Shown here: positions 60,341 to 64,000 of the stretch, piece by piece | How the letters are laid out: the number at the start of each line of letters is the position of its first letter | Numbering within the stretch: position 1 is the stretch's first letter | Assembly (NCBI RefSeq): GCF_000023945.1 | Contig: NC_013158.1 | Location: forward strand, 1,426,001-1,490,000 | Length of the DNA stretch: 64,000 bases | Reading direction: 5' to 3' | DNA from: Halorhabdus utahensis DSM 12940 | GTDB taxonomy: Archaea; Halobacteriota; Halobacteria; Halobacteriales; Haloarculaceae | The notes under the pieces: generated by a model | The model's input: the letters and a program-made list of their open reading frames with translations, nothing else | Told to the model about the DNA's origin: nothing | Databases searched by the model: none | Program-made: the position numbers and the translations under genes

Positions 60341-60625
60341 ATGTCCGAAAAACCACAGACGGGCGAGATCTTCGGTATCCCGTACAACTTCGAGCGGCCG
60401 AGCATGAAGCGACTGCTCTCCGCGTACTGGCAGCCGGGAGAGGGCATGCTCACGAAGAAGCCCTTCGGCGTCGGCTATACGCTCAATCTGGCGAACTGGC
60501 GATCGTGGCTCGTCCTCGGCGTCGCCGGCCTCCTGCTCTACCAGCAACAGTCCGGTGAGGAGGGCGACGTCGATACCGACGCCGAGGACGAAGACAGCGA
60601 GCCGGTCGAAGTGATGGTGGAGTAA
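60341..60625 (+). CDS. DUF5808 domain protein
   Basis: 94 residues. The N-terminal GEIFGIPYNFERPSMKRL and WQPGEGMLTKKPFGVGYTLN match the short DUF5808 family, which occurs in archaea and bacteria often near membrane proteins. A single hydrophobic segment (WLVLGVAGLLLY) is followed by an acidic tail. It is divergent from the site-2 protease gene; function unknown. Confidence 0.85.
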   Translation: MSEKPQTGEIFGIPYNFERPSMKRLLSAYWQPGEGMLTKKPFGVGYTLNLANWRSWLVLGVAGLLLYQQQSGEEGDVDTDAEDEDSEPVEVMVE

Positions 60626-60737
60626 CTGACGGGACGCCAGACAGCGGCGTGGCTCACGGGACGCCTGATAACGGCGTGACGGCGTGGGCCACTCCCGGAC
60701 CGACGCCCCTTTTTGAGCGGGGAGCCTCACCCTGGCT

Positions 60738-61322
60738 ATGCTTCGGTTCGTGACCGGCAACGACGGGAAGCTTCGAGAGGCACGGGCGGCACTCGACGAC
60801 GACGTGACGCAGTTCTCCTTCGACTACACCGAGATCCAGAGCCACGACCTGGGAGCGATCGCCGCTCACGGGGCACGGGAAGCCTACCGCGAAGTCGGCG
60901 AAGCCGTGATGGTCGAGGACTCGGGGCTGTTCGTCGACGCACTCGATGGCTTTCCCGGTCCCTACTCCGCGTACGTCGAGGACACGCTGGGGATCGAACG
61001 CATCTGGCGGCTCACGGAACCCGAGGCCGATCACGCCGCCGCCTTCCGGTCGCTGATCGCCTACTGTGACGGCTCCGCGTTCGGTTCCGCCCCGACCATC
61101 CGGGACGGCGACCCGCCGGTTGCGATCTTTGAGGGGCGAGTCGACGGCCAGATCGTCGCGCCCCGGGGCGAGGGCGGGTTCGGCTACGATCCGATCTTCG
61201 AGTACGACGACCGCACCTTCGCCGAGAGGGATCCCGACGAGAAGAACGAATACTCCCACCGCGGACGTGCCCTGGACGCCTTCGCCGAGTGGTATGACGG
61301 AGAGGGCGACGCCGACAGCTAA
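60738..61322 (+). CDS. rdgB: Non-canonical purine NTP pyrophosphatase (RdgB/HAM1)
   Basis: 194 residues. Starts FVTGNDGKLREARAAL (substrate-binding), contains VMVEDSGLFVDALDGFPGPY and GEGGFGYDPIFEYDDRTFAE and the final YSHRGRALDAF. It hydrolyses ITP, XTP and dITP to monophosphates, keeping damaged purines out of nucleic acid. Normal length. It is convergent with the hybrid kinase gene. Confidence 0.94.
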   Translation: MLRFVTGNDGKLREARAALDDDVTQFSFDYTEIQSHDLGAIAAHGAREAYREVGEAVMVEDSGLFVDALDGFPGPYSAYVEDTLGIERIWRLTEPEADHAAAFRSLIAYCDGSAFGSAPTIRDGDPPVAIFEGRVDGQIVAPRGEGGFGYDPIFEYDDRTFAERDPDEKNEYSHRGRALDAFAEWYDGEGDADS

Positions 61323-61345
61323 CAGCCCCCTGTTCGACCGACCAG

Positions 61346-62752
61346 CTAGCACGACTCGACGCCGGTGATCTCGAAGCGTGCGCCGCCGGACTCACTTTCG
61401 GTGGCCGTAACCGTCCAGTCGTGGCCCTCGGCGATCTCCGAGACGATCGCCAGTCCGAAGCCCGTTCCGTTCTCTCCAGTGGTGAACCCGAGCCGGAAAA
61501 TGTCCCCGCACATGTCTTCGGGAATACCCGATCCGTCGTCGGCGACGTAAAATCCCGTCGCATCCGCCAGCGGCCCAACAGTGATCGTCTCCGGGTCGGC
61601 GTGTTCACAGGCGTTGAGCATGAGGTTCTCGAGGAGTTCGAGCACGCGCTGGTGGTCGCCATGGAACCGGAGATCGCCAGCGATATCGAGTTCGACGTCG
61701 CTCGTTTCGACAGTCTCCCAGGCTTCACGGGCGAGTGCCGCCAGGGACACGGGTTGGGGATCGATCGCCGACTGGCCCTGACGGGCAAGTTCGAGAATGT
61801 CCGCGATCAGTGCATCCATGCGGTCGAGTGCAGCCCCGATACGTTCCAGCCGGCTATCGTCGGATTCCTGGCGAAGCAAGTCGACGTTGCCCGCCGCGAC
61901 AGTCAATGGGTTGCGAAGGTCATGAGAGATGACCGAAGCGAACTTCTCTAAGCGTTCGTTCTTGCGTTCGATCTCCCGCTCGTACTCTTTTTTCTCGGTG
62001 ATGAACCGGGTAACGCCGATGAGTCCGTTGATCTCGCCGTCCTCGCCGTACCACGGCACTTTGGAGGTGAGCGTCCACTCGCCGTTGTCCTCGTTGTACT
62101 CCTCCTTGTTGATGATCGGTTCGCCCGTCTCGATAACCCGACAGTCGTCTCGGGCAGCCTCCTGGGCGAACTCGTCGTCGCCGTAGATCTCCCGGTCAGT
62201 CTTTCCCAGGACTGCCCCCGGAGCGACGTCGTAGTCACTCATGTACAGGTGTCGCCCATCCGTATCCTTCACGTAGAGTGAAACGGGGAGTTGCTCGAAG
62301 AGCTGGTCGAGGAGGTTCGCCTTGTCTTCGAGGAGATCCGCGGGCTGTTGGGAATCCGTTTCGGCGTTCCGGACTGCTTCTTCGATTCGGTCGGCGAGCC
62401 GGTCGTACTGCTCTGGCTGTCGAATGACATAGTCGTCGACACCGGCGGCGATGGCCTCACTGGCGACAGACTCACTCCCCGCATCGGTATACAATACGAA
62501 CGGAACATCTCCGTGACGCTCGCGGACGAGTGTCAGCAACTCGGTCCCGTCCATCCCCGAGAGGTGGTGGTCACTGAGAACACAGTCGAAACGGCCGGAA
62601 TCGAGCTGAACTAGCCCCGCCTGTGGCGTCGGAACGGGCAGGACCGTGATCCGATCACTCTCGCGCTCCAGTGCCGTTTTCGTCTCCTCGGCGACCTCGG
62701 TATCGGCCTGGACGTAGAGGACGTGGATCGCTCGATCCCCCTGGTCGCTCAT
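61346..62752 (-). CDS. Hybrid receiver-PAS histidine kinase
   Basis: 468 residues from ATG 62752. An N-terminal receiver-like domain (about 8-125, phospho-acceptor Asp in CVLSDHHLSGMDGTE) is followed by a PAS domain (about 150-265, LPVSLYVKDTDGRHLYMSDY) and a kinase core with H box FASVISHDLRNPLTV, N box ENLMLNACEH and G boxes YVADDGSGIP and GTGFGLAIV. The first acidic pair of the receiver is degenerate (YVQAD instead of VDDD). No transmembrane segment. This fits soluble haloarchaeal orphan kinases. Confidence 0.88.
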   Translation of the reverse strand: MSDQGDRAIHVLYVQADTEVAEETKTALERESDRITVLPVPTPQAGLVQLDSGRFDCVLSDHHLSGMDGTELLTLVRERHGDVPFVLYTDAGSESVASEAIAAGVDDYVIRQPEQYDRLADRIEEAVRNAETDSQQPADLLEDKANLLDQLFEQLPVSLYVKDTDGRHLYMSDYDVAPGAVLGKTDREIYGDDEFAQEAARDDCRVIETGEPIINKEEYNEDNGEWTLTSKVPWYGEDGEINGLIGVTRFITEKKEYEREIERKNERLEKFASVISHDLRNPLTVAAGNVDLLRQESDDSRLERIGAALDRMDALIADILELARQGQSAIDPQPVSLAALAREAWETVETSDVELDIAGDLRFHGDHQRVLELLENLMLNACEHADPETITVGPLADATGFYVADDGSGIPEDMCGDIFRLGFTTGENGTGFGLAIVSEIAEGHDWTVTATESESGGARFEITGVESC

Positions 62753-62918
62753 GTGACTGTCCGGTCGACCAGCAGGGCCAAGAAGGTAACTCTTGACGGC
62801 CAATAGATTCCGTCCTCGCAGAATCCAATATTCGCTGCTTTTCGGGCGTCAGACCGCCAGTTTCACCCTGACGATCCTCGTCGTGAATCGCGTACCGCGT
62901 CGCCTGTTGTCCACTCCG

Positions 62919-63326
62919 TCACTGGAACGCGCCACCCTCGTCGTAGAGGAAGTAAATCGCCATGCCAGACAGCACTATGGACGGCGCCACCCAGAAGTTA
63001 CCGACGAGGAGGATCGGGATCGGCCCGACCAACGACGGGACGTGTACAGCGTATCCGAGCATGCGGCTTCGAGGGGTTCGTTTCCAGAGACAGTAGGCGA
63101 CGGCGGCGAAGAGACCGCTGAACAGAAAGGCCATGAGTGCGATCACGATCAACACATTCTGGACGCCGTAGAGGAGATAGCGACCGCCGAACAGCAGGGC
63201 AGCGACCACGAACGCCCCACTCAACAACGTCACGATCGCGTAGAAGGCGGTCAGGACGCTGACAAACCCGATCTTACTCGACCGTTGCTCCCGTGTCCTC
63301 CCCTGAGCATCTGTCACCGTTGACAT
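62919..63326 (-). CDS. Small multi-pass membrane protein
   Basis: 135 residues from ATG 63326. Four hydrophobic segments (FVSVLTAFYAIVTLLSGAFV, NVLIVIALMAFLFSGLFAAV, SLVGPIPILLVGNFWVA and IVLSGMAIYFLY). No known motif; function unknown. GC content is slightly lower than that of neighbours. The upstream stretch 63327-63578 holds the promoter (ATATATAAAG at 63350-63359 on the plus strand). Confidence 0.6.
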   Translation of the reverse strand: MSTVTDAQGRTREQRSSKIGFVSVLTAFYAIVTLLSGAFVVAALLFGGRYLLYGVQNVLIVIALMAFLFSGLFAAVAYCLWKRTPRSRMLGYAVHVPSLVGPIPILLVGNFWVAPSIVLSGMAIYFLYDEGGAFQ

Positions 63327-63578
63327 GCATTCGAGTGGGAGCAGTCTGATATATAAAGTCGCGGGCAGCGGTGGGCGAACGTTCCCACAGCAGCGCCCGA
63401 CCGTGGTGGCGGTCTGTCGATGGCGGGGGTTGCTGACGGTCTGGAAGCGTCGGCGGGTACTGTCAGTCTGAAATGTTCCAGGAGCCAATCCGAGACGCAG
63501 TCGAGCGCGGATCCAGGGCGAAAACGGGAACCACAGAAGAGCCGGAATACAGAGTTGCGACCGGGCAGCCGTCGTCAC

Positions 63579-64000
63579 TCACGTCCCGTGTTGCCAGGAG
63601 TCCATGTACTCGCGCTGTTCGGGCGACAACTCGTCGATCTCGACGCCCTCGGCGTCGAGTTTGATCTCGGCGACTTCCTTGTCCAGTTCGTCGGGGACGT
63701 TGTGGACGCCGGCCCCGTACTCCTCACCGTTCTCGACCATTTCACGGGCTGAAACGGCCTGGATCGCGAAGCTCTGGTCCATGACTTCGACGGGGTGACC
63801 CTCCGCGACCGGCGACGCCAGATTCACCAGACGTCCCTCGGCGAGGACGTTCAGTTGGCGACCGTCCGGGAGTTCGTACCCGCGAACGCCGTCTCTGGCC
63901 TCGAAGGTGTTCTCGGCCATGTCTTCGAGCGTCTCGAGGTCGATCTCGACGTCGAAGTGCCCGGCGTTCGAAAGGACGGCGCCGTCCTGCATGTTCTCGA
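63579..64000 (-). CDS. ahcY: Adenosylhomocysteinase, C-terminal part (cut by right edge)
   Basis: The minus-strand frame enters from the right edge; 140 residues of the C-terminus are inside. ENMQDGAVLSNAGHFDVEID is the conserved NAD-domain segment, and the late LDKEVAEIKLDAEGVEI and YMDSWQHGT match the end of the SAH hydrolase family. It cleaves S-adenosylhomocysteine to adenosine and homocysteine. The ATG near 63992 is internal, not the start. Confidence 0.9.
   Translation of the reverse strand, partial: ENMQDGAVLSNAGHFDVEIDLETLEDMAENTFEARDGVRGYELPDGRQLNVLAEGRLVNLASPVAEGHPVEVMDQSFAIQAVSAREMVENGEEYGAGVHNVPDELDKEVAEIKLDAEGVEIDELSPEQREYMDSWQHGT

Noticed and set aside
1-64000. tRNA, rRNA and insertion-sequence search by eye
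   Set aside because: No T-arm-like GGTTCRAATCC block in an intergenic position, no rRNA core sequence and no transposase frame was found, so none is annotated.

Overview
The window is chromosomal DNA of a halophilic archaeon (class Halobacteria). Evidence: high GC with strongly acidic proteins, many ATG-stop (ATGA/TGATG) gene overlaps, haloarchaeal small-protein families (DUF5800, DUF5808, DUF7554, DUF7556), an HTH-10 (Bat-like) regulator, bacterial-type GlpK/GlpABC glycerol catabolism, a Hef helicase-nuclease and a LysW-type arginine operon. A GH10 xylanase and a four-subunit pyruvate:ferredoxin oxidoreductase suggest a Halorhabdus-like sugar fermenter; this genus guess is inference.

Layout. 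1-2501: start of a type I-B CRISPR-Cas operon (cas6, then cas8b running off the left edge), with two decayed CRISPR repeats and a collapsed vapBC remnant behind it. 3395-15281: housekeeping and signalling genes: an exonuclease, a rhomboid protease, an iron-regulated-looking feoA-feoB-zinc-ribbon operon, a DUF123 protein, thiE, a PAS histidine kinase, a Zn/Cd-type P1B ATPase, a Tat-exported protein and a Bat-like regulator. 15610-28495: central C3 metabolism: PEP carboxylase, glpABC divergent from glpK plus a membrane partner, a ROK sugar kinase and pyruvate kinase. 28849-31679: a PEBP/VOC fusion ORF, GH10 xylanase and HAD phosphatase.

31972-46227: porGDAB, a chemotaxis transducer, a bactofilin-like protein, hef, a CBS-glyS-dolichol-kinase operon and a SerA paralogue whose catalytic residues are replaced. 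46663-57912: thrC, an island holding an AbrB/PIN toxin-antitoxin pair flanked by two copies of the argF 3' end, then the arginine operon argG-argH-(unknown 52-aa ORF)-argX-argC-argB-argD-argE-argF on the minus strand. 58244-64000: small membrane proteins, a 2H phosphodiesterase, a site-2 protease, RdgB, a hybrid histidine kinase and the 3' part of adenosylhomocysteinase at the right edge.

How the genes work together: glycerol enters through GlpK and GlpABC to DHAP and on to PEP; PpC and Pyk split PEP between oxaloacetate and pyruvate, and POR oxidises pyruvate. The least expected observations are the absence of a recognisable LysW carrier gene at its usual place between argH and argX, the argF-end duplication around the toxin-antitoxin cassette, the SerA pseudo-enzyme, palindromic in-frame insertions in glpC and the metal ATPase, and the eroded CRISPR array. 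I found no rRNA, tRNA or intact insertion sequence.
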